Source: Gammaproteobacteria bacterium (GTDB lineage: Bacteria; Pseudomonadota; Gammaproteobacteria; Pseudomonadales; JADFDG01). Taken from it: a DNA stretch of 64,000 bases. The stretch is taken from NCBI GenBank assembly GCA_018262975.1, contig JADFDG010000009.1, positions 62,001 through 126,000 of the forward strand, in the 5' to 3' direction. Each line of letters starts with the position of its first letter. The stretch's first letter is position 1. The position numbers and the translations under genes were made by a program. The notes under the pieces were generated by a model. That model made no database searches. It was not told the origin of the DNA and saw only the letters and a program-made list of their open reading frames with translations. Below, piece by piece: positions 56,361-64,000 of the stretch.

Positions 56361-59300
56361 TCAGAATTCGAAGGTATAGAAGACGTCCACCGCGCTCTCC
56401 AGGCCGGACAGGGCCTCGAGCATCAGCCGGCGCGTCATCTGCAGGCGCACCATCACGCTCTCGTCGCCGGTGAACACGCGGCGATTGTAGCCGACGAAGA
56501 TGCGCTCGTTGAGGTTGGTGCCTACCTGCACTTCGGCTTCGTCGCCCTGGCCGGAAGTCGCCAGCTGCACGTCCTGCAGGCCGATTTCCCGTCCGGCCGC
56601 GCTCAGCAGGGCGCTGCCCTGGGCCACGCCCAGCGACATCGCGGCATTGGCCGCTTCGCCGCGCAGGTTGATCGGCCCATCGGCCGGTGCGCGCCCGGTG
56701 GTGAGCCACACCAGCGCCTGCTCGTCGGGCAGTTCCGGGCTGGAGTACAACGTGGTCTGTGGAGCGCGCAGCGAGCCGGTGAGGCGCAGGCCCACTTCGC
56801 GCACGGAGGCGTCATCGATCTCGCGCACGGCCAGCGCGTCCACCAGCGGCTGGTCGGCCGGGCCATTGAAGATGATGTCGGTGTTCTTGAGCTTCAGTTG
56901 CTGGCCCAGCGCCACGTACTTGCCGTCCTTCACGTGCAGTTCGCCATCTACCTGAAGTGGCAGTTGCGGGCGGCTGCGTACGCGCAGGTCGCCGCCGAGC
57001 AAGCCTTCGCCGCCGAATGCGCGGAAGGAGATTTCCTCGCCGAGCAGGAAGTCGATGTCGACGTCCTGGTTGAAGGCGACGCCGCCGTCCCCGGTGGTCG
57101 CCACCGGTTGTTCGTGCTGCACGATGACGACGTCGCGCGAGCGGCTCACCGACTGCGTCGGCAGCGACTTGATGTCGATCCGCCCGGCCGGAACCTGGAC
57201 GTTGCCGCGCAGGGCGATGCGCGCGGGCGTTGCGTCCAGTTGCAGGGCCGGCACCACGGTGAACTGGAATTCGGGCGGCGAGGCAACGACCAGCGGTTCG
57301 CCGTCCAGCGTGCCGGTCCCGTGCCAGCTGCCGCCGGCGAGCGTCGCGCTCCCGGCGATGCGCGCCTTGCCCTTCGATTCGGGGGTGCGGAAGGTACCGT
57401 CAATGTCGATGCGGTTGCCGTCGAAGCGGCTGCCGATGTTGATGTCCACCAGTGACACCGGCAGTCGCGTGAAGCCGAGCTTGCCGTCGCGCAGTGCCAC
57501 GTTGCCGGCGATGCGCGGGACGCCGACGGTACCGTCCAGGCGGAGCGTACCGTCCAGGCTGCCGCCGATGTCACGCAGCTGGTAGGTGAAGGCCTCGGCC
57601 AGGTCCATGCGCAGGCCCTCGAGGTGGACCGTGCCATCCAGTCCGGAGTCCATGCCCGCCATTGGCGAGAGCGTGACCAGCGCACCGACGCTGCCAGTGT
57701 CCGTGCCCTGCAGCACGGCGCTGGCCGCCAGCCGGCGACGATCGCCGTCGACGTGCACGAGCAGCGTATCGACCCTGCCGATGTCGCGCGCCTGTTCGAC
57801 CTCGTCACCACCGACCGTCAGGCGCAGCGGGCCGCCGTTCTGCACGGTGGCGGTGAGCGACGCCAGTTGGCCGGCCTGCCAGCGGGCATCGACGAAGCCA
57901 CCGATGTTGCCGGTGACGTCGGTGTCCAGTGGCAACAGGTCGCCGAGCAGGCGATCAACCGGCAGGTGGAAGAACTCGCCGGCCAGCTCGCCGTTGCTGC
58001 CGAGGGTGGAGGTGCGTGTCAGGCAGGCGCGCGCACTGCCATCGATCCAGCAGTGGGGCGCGACGCTGAGCGACTCGCCGTCCACCGTCAATGCCGGCGT
58101 GCCGCTGCTCTGCCAGCGCCAGCCGTCCACGTCCACCTCGCCGGCGGCGAGGGCACCCTGCCAATGCGTGAGCGAATCGCCCTCAAGGCCGCCCTGCAGG
58201 GCGAGCGTCGCCGCCAGCGGTGCGCCGCGGATGGCCGCCTCGATGCGGTGTTGCCCGCGCGTACCTGCGACGGCAAGGCGGGCACCGTCCAGTGCGTCGC
58301 TGCCGTAATGCAGCTTGTCGCTCGCCAGTGCCAGTGACGACGGACTCCTGCCGCCGTCGGCCAGGCTGGCACGCAGTGTGGCCTGCGTGATCGACAGGTC
58401 GCGCCACGCCAGCGCAAGGACGTCCGCGCTGGCATCGATGTCCGGTGCGCCCGGCGTGCCGCCCGCGGTTGCCGATGCGCGGATGCTGCCGGACAGTTCG
58501 CGGAAGCTGCGCGACAGGTCGGGGGCGTCGATGTCCAGTGACAGCGCGACGCGCGCAGCATCGAAGCCGCCGCGCGCCGCCAGGCGGTTATCGCCGTGCG
58601 CCAGTTGCAGGCGTTCGACTTCGGTGCGGCGGCTGTCACGGGCGAGTGCGGCATCGATGGCCAGCGGCAGTCCGTCCAGTTGCCCGTCCAGGCGCGTGTC
58701 GATGCTGATGGATTCGAGCGATTCCGCCAGCACGCCGCGGGTGGCGAGCGGGCCGCTCACGCGCCCGCCGAGTTCCGGCAGGAGGTCGTGCAGGCCCAGG
58801 TCGGTGAAGACGGTGTCGAGGTCCCAGCGCAAGGCGTCCTTCCACGCAACGGTGCCGCTCGCCTGCGCGCCGAACGGGGCGCTGCCTCCGGCCGGCGCGA
58901 CGGTGTGCGCATCGACCAGGTCGACGTCGTCCAGGGTGGCGATGCCCTCGATGTGCCACGCGTTCGCCGGCAGCCTGACCTGGCGCGCTGGTCCGCCGGG
59001 CAGCGGCAGCGTGATCGTTGGCAGCAGCATGTCGCGACCGTCCAGCGCGAAGGTGAAGCGCGGCACGGTGGGTTCGCCGTCGATGTGCGCGGTGCCGGTG
59101 GCCGTGCCGGCGAAGGCCGGCAGCAGGTCGGTCAGGTCTCCCAGCGCGAGCGTGGCGTCGGCGTCCCAGCTGTTCCCCAGCGTGCCGCGCACGCGCACGG
59201 TGTTGTCGCCGATGAGCAGGGCGAGGTCGTCGAAGTGCCACCGGGCATCCTGCCAGCGCAGCGGGCCGCGTACGGACAGCGGCCATTGCCGGAAGGAACC

Positions 59301-60467
59301 CGACAGCGCGTCGACGTCGATGCGCACCAGGGTGCCTTGGGCGTCGATGTCGCCCTGCACGCGCAGCGCGCCGTGCAACGCCGACGTGGTCTTCGGGTTC
59401 ACCAGCGCCAGGTCGAGGTGACGCAGGTCGACGCGCGCCGCGAAATGCTGTCCGCCGAGCCAGCGGTAGTCGGAAGCTACGGTGGCTTGCAGGCGCGGAT
59501 CATTGATATCCAGGCTGAGCGCGTCCATTCCGCGCCACGTGCCCTGGCTGGCCAGGGTGGCGGCAAACGACGGCGTCCACGGCGTGTCGATGCGGGCGCC
59601 ACCGGCAAGCTCGATGCGGCCAAGCAACTCGCCGCGACCCTCCAGCCGGATGTCCTGCACCTGCACGCTCTTTTCCGGGGCGCCCGACGGTGGCACCAGG
59701 AAGCGCTCCGCCTGCAGCGTGGCGTTGAAGGGCAGCCCGCTGGTCAGCGTGGCGACCCTGCCATCGATGCGCGCGGCGATCAGCCCGCTGCTGTCGAGCA
59801 CCAGGCGGGTGTCCGCCAGTGAGCCGCCGGCCGCGCCGGACAGCGCAAAACGCGGCTGGCCCTCGCGTGGCATCGCGAAGGTCAGTCGTGCATCCAGGGG
59901 CCAGTCGTCGCGCGTGGCCAGCGTACCGCTTGCCGTGGCCTGCCAGCCCGGCATGCCGACCACCAGTCGCTCCACCTGCAACGCGGTACCACGCCAGTAG
60001 GCGGCGAGCGCGAGGCCGGTATAACGCGTGCGTTGTTCGCCGCGGGCGATCTCCAGTTCGCCGATGGTCAGCTGGTCGAGGTCGATCGCCAGCGGCAACG
60101 CCAGCGCCGGCAGGCTGCGGCGCGTGCCGGGTGCGGCGGCAGTCTTGGGCGGCGGGAATGCCAGTTGCAGTTTCTGCAGGCGCAGTTCGCGTATGCACGC
60201 TTCGCCGATCAGCAGGCAGGGCGGCGACCAGTCGATGACGGCGTCGTTGGCTTCCAGTCGGAACTTGCCCGTCTTCACTACCAGCGTCTTGAGGTGCAGC
60301 GGCCCGGCCAGCGTGCCGTCGGCGTGCGTGGCCTTGAAGTTGGGTACCAGGCCGCTGACCCAGGCGATGCCGACCCGCGCACCGGACTCGGTGAAACCCA
60401 GCCAGGCCAGCGTGCCGATCGCCAGCGCGAAAACGAACAGCACGACGCGCAGGCCCAGGCGCCACAT
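56361..60467 (-). CDS. tamB: Translocation and assembly module protein TamB
   Basis: Very long (1368 aa) inner-membrane-anchored AsmA/VPS13-like protein bridging the periplasm; it helps outer-membrane protein assembly with TamA and carries phospholipids outward. It has an N-terminal signal anchor (GLRVVLFVFALAIGTLAWLGF), a long beta-rich groove with repeating strands, and the conserved C-terminal DUF490 region (LQLKNTDIIFNGPADQP, LPDEQALVWLTTGRAP, VDVFYTFEF). The ATG overlaps the tamA stop by one base (TGATG); a GTG one codon earlier is also possible. Confidence 0.95.
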   Translation of the reverse strand: MWRLGLRVVLFVFALAIGTLAWLGFTESGARVGIAWVSGLVPNFKATHADGTLAGPLHLKTLVVKTGKFRLEANDAVIDWSPPCLLIGEACIRELRLQKLQLAFPPPKTAAAPGTRRSLPALALPLAIDLDQLTIGELEIARGEQRTRYTGLALAAYWRGTALQVERLVVGMPGWQATASGTLATRDDWPLDARLTFAMPREGQPRFALSGAAGGSLADTRLVLDSSGLIAARIDGRVATLTSGLPFNATLQAERFLVPPSGAPEKSVQVQDIRLEGRGELLGRIELAGGARIDTPWTPSFAATLASQGTWRGMDALSLDINDPRLQATVASDYRWLGGQHFAARVDLRHLDLALVNPKTTSALHGALRVQGDIDAQGTLVRIDVDALSGSFRQWPLSVRGPLRWQDARWHFDDLALLIGDNTVRVRGTLGNSWDADATLALGDLTDLLPAFAGTATGTAHIDGEPTVPRFTFALDGRDMLLPTITLPLPGGPARQVRLPANAWHIEGIATLDDVDLVDAHTVAPAGGSAPFGAQASGTVAWKDALRWDLDTVFTDLGLHDLLPELGGRVSGPLATRGVLAESLESISIDTRLDGQLDGLPLAIDAALARDSRRTEVERLQLAHGDNRLAARGGFDAARVALSLDIDAPDLSRSFRELSGSIRASATAGGTPGAPDIDASADVLALAWRDLSITQATLRASLADGGRSPSSLALASDKLHYGSDALDGARLAVAGTRGQHRIEAAIRGAPLAATLALQGGLEGDSLTHWQGALAAGEVDVDGWRWQSSGTPALTVDGESLSVAPHCWIDGSARACLTRTSTLGSNGELAGEFFHLPVDRLLGDLLPLDTDVTGNIGGFVDARWQAGQLASLTATVQNGGPLRLTVGGDEVEQARDIGRVDTLLVHVDGDRRRLAASAVLQGTDTGSVGALVTLSPMAGMDSGLDGTVHLEGLRMDLAEAFTYQLRDIGGSLDGTLRLDGTVGVPRIAGNVALRDGKLGFTRLPVSLVDINIGSRFDGNRIDIDGTFRTPESKGKARIAGSATLAGGSWHGTGTLDGEPLVVASPPEFQFTVVPALQLDATPARIALRGNVQVPAGRIDIKSLPTQSVSRSRDVVIVQHEQPVATTGDGGVAFNQDVDIDFLLGEEISFRAFGGEGLLGGDLRVRSRPQLPLQVDGELHVKDGKYVALGQQLKLKNTDIIFNGPADQPLVDALAVREIDDASVREVGLRLTGSLRAPQTTLYSSPELPDEQALVWLTTGRAPADGPINLRGEAANAAMSLGVAQGSALLSAAGREIGLQDVQLATSGQGDEAEVQVGTNLNERIFVGYNRRVFTGDESVMVRLQMTRRLMLEALSGLESAVDVFYTFEF

Positions 60468-62191
60468 CACAGCTCGGGCCCCATGTAGAAGTGCACGTTG
60501 AACGCGGGATCATCCAGCGAGATGCCCCAGGCGAAGTCCAGGCGCAGCGGCCCGATCGGACTCAGCCAGCGCACGCCGGCGCCCGCGCCGGTGAACACGT
60601 CTGCAGGCGCAGCGTCGTCGAATACGGACCCCTGGTCGACGAAGGCCGCCACCATCCAGCGATCGGTGAAACGGTAGTCGAGTTCAAGGCTGGCGGTGGC
60701 GACGTAGCGGCCGCCGATGCGTTCGCCGGCCGCATTGAGCGGGCTGATCGACTCGTAGTCATAGCCGCGCACGCTCTGGTCCCCGCCGGCGAAGAAGCGC
60801 TGCGACACGGGGATATCCAGCAAGTCCGGCGTCCACAGCGCGCCGCCGCCGGCCCGCATGATCGTGCGGGTGCGCTCGCCGAGGCTGTAGATGGCCTTGC
60901 CGTCGGCGGTGGCGCGCACCAGATCGGCATCCGACCCCAGTGCGTCGGCGGCAAACTTGATCTCGCTGGTCACCCGCCAGCCGCGGGTGATCAGCGGTGC
61001 GCCGTCGGCGTCGGTGCGGGTGAACGTGACGCCCGGCATCAGCAGCGTGGTGCGTGTCTCGAAGGTGATGAAATCGTCGGTTTCCTGCTCCAGTTCCAGC
61101 GCGCGGATCACCCGCCACTCGCTGGGCAGTCGCTTGCGGTGCTCGATGCCGGCCGTCGTGAGCCAGTAGGAGTAGTCGTTGAGATCCTCGTACTGCAGGC
61201 CGTAGGTCCAGGCCAGTTGCGAGGTGACCGGATCGGTCAGCGGCACCAGGTAGCTGGCCTCCACCTGGCTGCGCACGCCGGACACCTCGGCATAGCTGCT
61301 CAGCGAGTGGCCGCGCGAATTCAGCCAGGGCTTTTCCCATTGCAGTTGCAGGCGCGGGCCCACGTCGGTGCTGGCGCCGGCGCCGATACCGATGCGGTTT
61401 CGCTTGCGCATGGTGTAGTCGACGCTGACCGGTACCGCGAGGTCCACGGCCTCTTCCGGTTCGGCACGGATGCGCACCGATTCGAACCAGCTGGTGCGCA
61501 CCAGGTCGCGGTGCAGTTCGGCGATCTTCGTGGCGTCGTAGCCGTCGCCGCTGCGGAAGCGCGGGAAACGTGCGACCAGGCCGTGGTCGATGCCCTCGCC
61601 GTTGATGGTGACTTCACCGACCCGGTAGCGCGGTCCGCTGGCGAGCGCGAGGTGGATGTCGGCGGTGAGCGCGTCGATGTCGACCCGCACCTCCTGCACC
61701 TGCCAGGCGGCCTTGAAATAGCCGCGCATCAGCGCCTGCTGCATCAGTCCGGTCTTGAAGGCTTCGTACTGGCCATGGTGGAACACGGCGCCGCGTTGCG
61801 GTCTGTTCTCGTCGATCCACGCCTGCAGCACCGGGCGCTCGGCCTGGTCGGTCAGTTGCACGTCCACGCCGGCGATGCGCACCGGCGGGCCGGGGTCGAC
61901 CGTCACCAGGCAGGTGCCGCCACTGTCGCCCCTGGCATCCGTGCGGCTGATGCTGATGACCGGGCGGTAGTACCCCAGCACCTGCAGTGCGGCGATGGCC
62001 TGCTCCTGGACGTGGCGCGACAGCGCACGCCAGGACATGCGGTCGGTTTCCTCGCGCGGGCCGATGTAGGCCTCGATGTTGGCGCGCAAGTCGTCGTCCA
62101 CGCCCACCACCTTCACCGGGTAGGCCGCGTGTGCCGGTGACAGTGCCACCAGCAGCACGAGCAACGGGAGAAGGAGGCGGGCGAGCAGCAC
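60467..62191 (-). CDS. tamA: Translocation and assembly module protein TamA
   Basis: Omp85-family outer-membrane protein partner of TamB. The 574-aa precursor has a signal peptide (LLLPLLVLLVALSPAHA), three POTRA domains (to about residue 255) and a 16-strand barrel with RFFAGGDQSVRGYDYESISP (the lid-loop VRGY motif) and C-terminal FNVHFYMGPEL. The start is GTG. It is 8 bp after ppnN and coupled to tamB. Confidence 0.95.
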   Translation of the reverse strand: MLLARLLLPLLVLLVALSPAHAAYPVKVVGVDDDLRANIEAYIGPREETDRMSWRALSRHVQEQAIAALQVLGYYRPVISISRTDARGDSGGTCLVTVDPGPPVRIAGVDVQLTDQAERPVLQAWIDENRPQRGAVFHHGQYEAFKTGLMQQALMRGYFKAAWQVQEVRVDIDALTADIHLALASGPRYRVGEVTINGEGIDHGLVARFPRFRSGDGYDATKIAELHRDLVRTSWFESVRIRAEPEEAVDLAVPVSVDYTMRKRNRIGIGAGASTDVGPRLQLQWEKPWLNSRGHSLSSYAEVSGVRSQVEASYLVPLTDPVTSQLAWTYGLQYEDLNDYSYWLTTAGIEHRKRLPSEWRVIRALELEQETDDFITFETRTTLLMPGVTFTRTDADGAPLITRGWRVTSEIKFAADALGSDADLVRATADGKAIYSLGERTRTIMRAGGGALWTPDLLDIPVSQRFFAGGDQSVRGYDYESISPLNAAGERIGGRYVATASLELDYRFTDRWMVAAFVDQGSVFDDAAPADVFTGAGAGVRWLSPIGPLRLDFAWGISLDDPAFNVHFYMGPEL

Positions 62192-62199
62192 GACCTTCC

Positions 62200-63567
62200 T
62201 CAGTGCACCAGGCGGTAGCAGGGCCGGTACTCGCCGTTGAGCTTCATGCGCCGCTGGCGCACGAACGCGGCGAGCAGGTCGTCGAGGCGCGCCATGATTG
62301 CCGGTTCGCCGCGCAACTCGAAGGGGCCGTGGGCGGCGATCGCGCGCAGGCCGGCCTCCTTGACGTTGCCGGCGACGATGCCGGAAAAGGCACGCCGCAG
62401 CTGCGCGGCAAGGCGATGCGGCGGTTGCTCGCGCGTCAGGTCGAGCGTGGCCATGGCCGCGTGGGTGGGCGGGAAGGGTTGCTGGAATTCCGGGTCGATG
62501 TGCAGCAGCCAGTTGAAACCGTAGGATTCCTGCTCGCGGCGCCGGAAGCGCTGCACCGCTGCCACGCCGTCGCGCACGCGCCGCGCCGTTTCCGCGGGAT
62601 CACCCACCACGATCTGGTAGCGCGAGCGCACCGACTCGCCCAGCACCTCGACCAGGAATGCGTCGATCTGCGTGAAGTAGTCGGCACTGCTTTCCGGCGC
62701 CGCGAACACCACCGGGAACGGCATGTCGGCGTTGGCCGGGTGCAGCAGGATGCCCAGCAGGTAGAGGATTTCCTCGGCGGTGCCCACGCCGCCCGGGAAT
62801 ACCACGATGGCGTGCGCCAGCCGCACGAACGCCTCCAGGCGCTTCTCGATGTCCGGCAGGATCACCAGTTCGTTGACGATCGGGTTGGGCGCCTCGCTGG
62901 CGATGATGCCCGGCTCCGAGATGCCGATGTAGCGGCCGTCGCGGATCTGCTGCTTGGCGTGCGCGATGGCGGCGCCCTTCATCGGGCCCTTCATTGCGCC
63001 GATGCCGCAGCCGGTGGCGATGTGGTAGCCGCGCAGTCCCAGCTGGTGGCCCACTTCCTTGGTGAACTCGTACTCGTCGCGCGGGATGGAATGGCCGCCC
63101 CAGCACACCACCAGGTTCGGTGCCACGTTCGGCCGCACAACGTTGGCGTTGCGCAGGATGCGGAACACGGCGTCGGTGATGCCGGCGCTGCTGTCGAGGT
63201 CGAAGCGACCGGCCTCGCGGAACTTGTGCTGCGTGTAGACGATGTCGCGCAGCGCCGCGAACAGGTGTTCCTGGATGCCGCGGATCATCACCCCGTCGAC
63301 GAAGGCCGAGGCCGGGGCGTTGTCCAGCTCGATCTTCAGGCCGCGCGGCTGCTGGACCACGCGTATGGCGAAGTCCGGGTAGGCGGCCAGGATCTCCTGG
63401 GGGTCGTCCAGTTCGCCACCGGTATTGAGTACCGCCAGCGCGCACTGCCGGAACAGCCCGTGCACCTCCTGGTTGGCCGAGTCGAGCAGGCCGCGGATCT
63501 CGCGGCTGGACAGCAGGTTCAGGCTGCTCTGGGGACGGATGCTGGCGCGGGCGATGCGGGTGGCCAT
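62200..63567 (-). CDS. ppnN: Pyrimidine/purine nucleotide 5'-monophosphate nucleosidase
   Basis: LOG-family nucleosidase (former YgdH) that cleaves NMPs to base and ribose 5-phosphate and is stimulated by (p)ppGpp in E. coli. At 455 aa it is nearly the E. coli length. CWGGHSIPRDEYEF, the LOG Rossmann segment GYHIATGCGIGAMKGPMKGA and the catalytic PGGVGTAEEILYLLG motif are present, with flanking N- and C-terminal domains. The start is ATG 63567 (MATRIARASIRPQ); the frame extends 23 codons upstream without conservation. It heads the ppnN-tamA-tamB operon. Confidence 0.94.
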   Translation of the reverse strand: MATRIARASIRPQSSLNLLSSREIRGLLDSANQEVHGLFRQCALAVLNTGGELDDPQEILAAYPDFAIRVVQQPRGLKIELDNAPASAFVDGVMIRGIQEHLFAALRDIVYTQHKFREAGRFDLDSSAGITDAVFRILRNANVVRPNVAPNLVVCWGGHSIPRDEYEFTKEVGHQLGLRGYHIATGCGIGAMKGPMKGAAIAHAKQQIRDGRYIGISEPGIIASEAPNPIVNELVILPDIEKRLEAFVRLAHAIVVFPGGVGTAEEILYLLGILLHPANADMPFPVVFAAPESSADYFTQIDAFLVEVLGESVRSRYQIVVGDPAETARRVRDGVAAVQRFRRREQESYGFNWLLHIDPEFQQPFPPTHAAMATLDLTREQPPHRLAAQLRRAFSGIVAGNVKEAGLRAIAAHGPFELRGEPAIMARLDDLLAAFVRQRRMKLNGEYRPCYRLVH

Positions 63568-63624
63568 GCGGCGGGTCCGGGGTGGGCCGGGCTTGGGGCC
63601 CAAGTCTCTGATCTGATTGCCGGA

Positions 63625-63630
63625 ATCATA
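63625..63630 (-). promoter_or_regulatory. Possible -10 element for ppnN
   Basis: On the minus strand TATGAT (5 of 6) lies 58 bp before the ppnN start in the 130-bp gap to terC. No good -35 match, so tentative. Confidence 0.3.
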
Positions 63631-63697
63631 CCCCACGGCGGAGTTCCCGGGGCTGTGGTTAAATGCGCGCCGGCCAACCCTTCTGGAGCAACAAGCC

Positions 63698-64000
63698 GTG
63701 TTCGAGTGGATCTATTCCCCTGAGGCCTGGGCGGCGCTGGTGACCCTCACCGCCCTCGAGATCGTCCTCGGGATCGACAACATCATCTTCATCGCCATCC
63801 TCGTCGACCGGCTGCCGCCCGAGCAGCGCAAGAAAGCGCGCCTGTTCGGCCTGGCCCTGGCCATGCTCAGCCGCATCGCGCTGCTGTTCTCGCTGGCCTG
63901 GCTGGCCTCGCTGACCACGCCCTGGATCACCCTGTTCGGCCACGAGTTCTCCGGGCGCGACGCCGTGCTCATCGGCGGCGGCCTGTTCCTGCTGTTCAAG
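63698..64000 (+). CDS. TerC-family membrane protein, 3' end cut by window edge
   Basis: The first 101 codons of an integral membrane protein run off the window. The TerC hallmark ALEIVLGIDNIIFIAIL is at about residues 19-35, followed by a short basic loop (RLPPEQRKKARLFG) and more hydrophobic helices. TerC proteins are linked to tellurite resistance and to manganese export that supports secreted metalloproteins. The start is GTG, with GGAG 9 bp upstream. Divergent from ppnN. Confidence 0.9.
   Translation, partial: MFEWIYSPEAWAALVTLTALEIVLGIDNIIFIAILVDRLPPEQRKKARLFGLALAMLSRIALLFSLAWLASLTTPWITLFGHEFSGRDAVLIGGGLFLLFK

Overview
The window is a dense, high-GC (about two-thirds G+C by eye) gammaproteobacterial chromosome segment. 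It is made mostly of conserved housekeeping blocks: frr-uppS-cdsA-dxr-rseP-bamA-skp-lpxD-fabZ-lpxA-lpxB-rnhB-dnaE, accA, tilS, pyrG-kdsA-eno-ftsB-ispD-ispF-truD-surE-pcm-nlpD, fdxA, mutS, cinA-recA-recX, and tamB-tamA-ppnN-terC. The gene order and the lack of rpoS next to nlpD recall Xanthomonadales and neighbouring deep gammaproteobacterial lineages. The recA operators, however, are the CTGT-N8-ACAG type known from E. coli. I cannot name the genus. No tRNA, rRNA, insertion sequence, prophage or CRISPR array was seen.

Layout. 1-15621 (+): translation recycling, isoprenoid and phospholipid synthesis, the outer-membrane assembly and lipid A operon, RNase HII and DNA polymerase III alpha. 15629-18794 (-): a three-gene envelope operon encoding a CHASE2 membrane sensor, an SH3b protein and an M48 metallopeptidase. 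19040-19996: accA, ending at a bidirectional terminator. 20062-21827 (-): a small periplasmic binding-protein-like protein and a porin. 22087-27690 (+): a translationally coupled catabolic operon (AGPS-like flavoprotein, GlpD, FGGY kinase, metallo-beta-lactamase-fold hydrolase), divergent from the porin pair across a CRP/Clp-like site. 27675-29428: ppnP and tilS. 29579-38400 (+): the pyrG to nlpD housekeeping run. 38401-38985: a non-coding gap. 38986-42137 (-): fdxA and mutS. 42309-44801 (+): a spermidine-synthase-fold protein, a radical SAM protein and PnuC. 44812-52146 (-): a six-gene coupled accessory operon (MoxR ATPase, unknown/bpX-like protein, metallopeptidase-vWA protein, helical protein, PaaK-like adenylating enzyme, NadR-like enzyme). 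52361-55616 (+): cinA/pncC, two LexA boxes, recA, recX, corA/zntB. 55621-63567 (-): DUF599 protein, tamB, tamA, ppnN. 63698-end (+): start of a terC-family gene.

Two things stand out. First, the 585-bp gap between nlpD and fdxA, where many gammaproteobacteria carry rpoS and pseudomonads carry rsmZ, contains no gene. Instead it has an RNA-like tract with 18 GGA motifs (11 as CAGGA or CAGGGA), hairpins presenting AGGA in the loop, a rho-independent terminator, and about 190 bp upstream a near-perfect GacA box. I read this as an unannotated CsrB/RsmZ-family small RNA under GacA/UvrY-type control. Second, the MoxR/vWA operon resembles the MoxR-vWA-beta-propeller ternary systems proposed as conflict or stress systems. 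Here it is fused into one transcription unit with a PaaK-like ligase and a NadR-like NMN adenylyltransferase/ribosylnicotinamide kinase, and it faces a radical SAM-PnuC pair. That suggests an NAD-linked module that I do not recognise as described.

Smaller items include two copies of a nested GTAG-headed REP palindrome (before accA and before eno), tandem LexA operators before recA, and frequent GTG/TTG starts with 1-16 bp overlaps between genes. Most large antisense reading frames are shadows of GC-rich genes and were left out.
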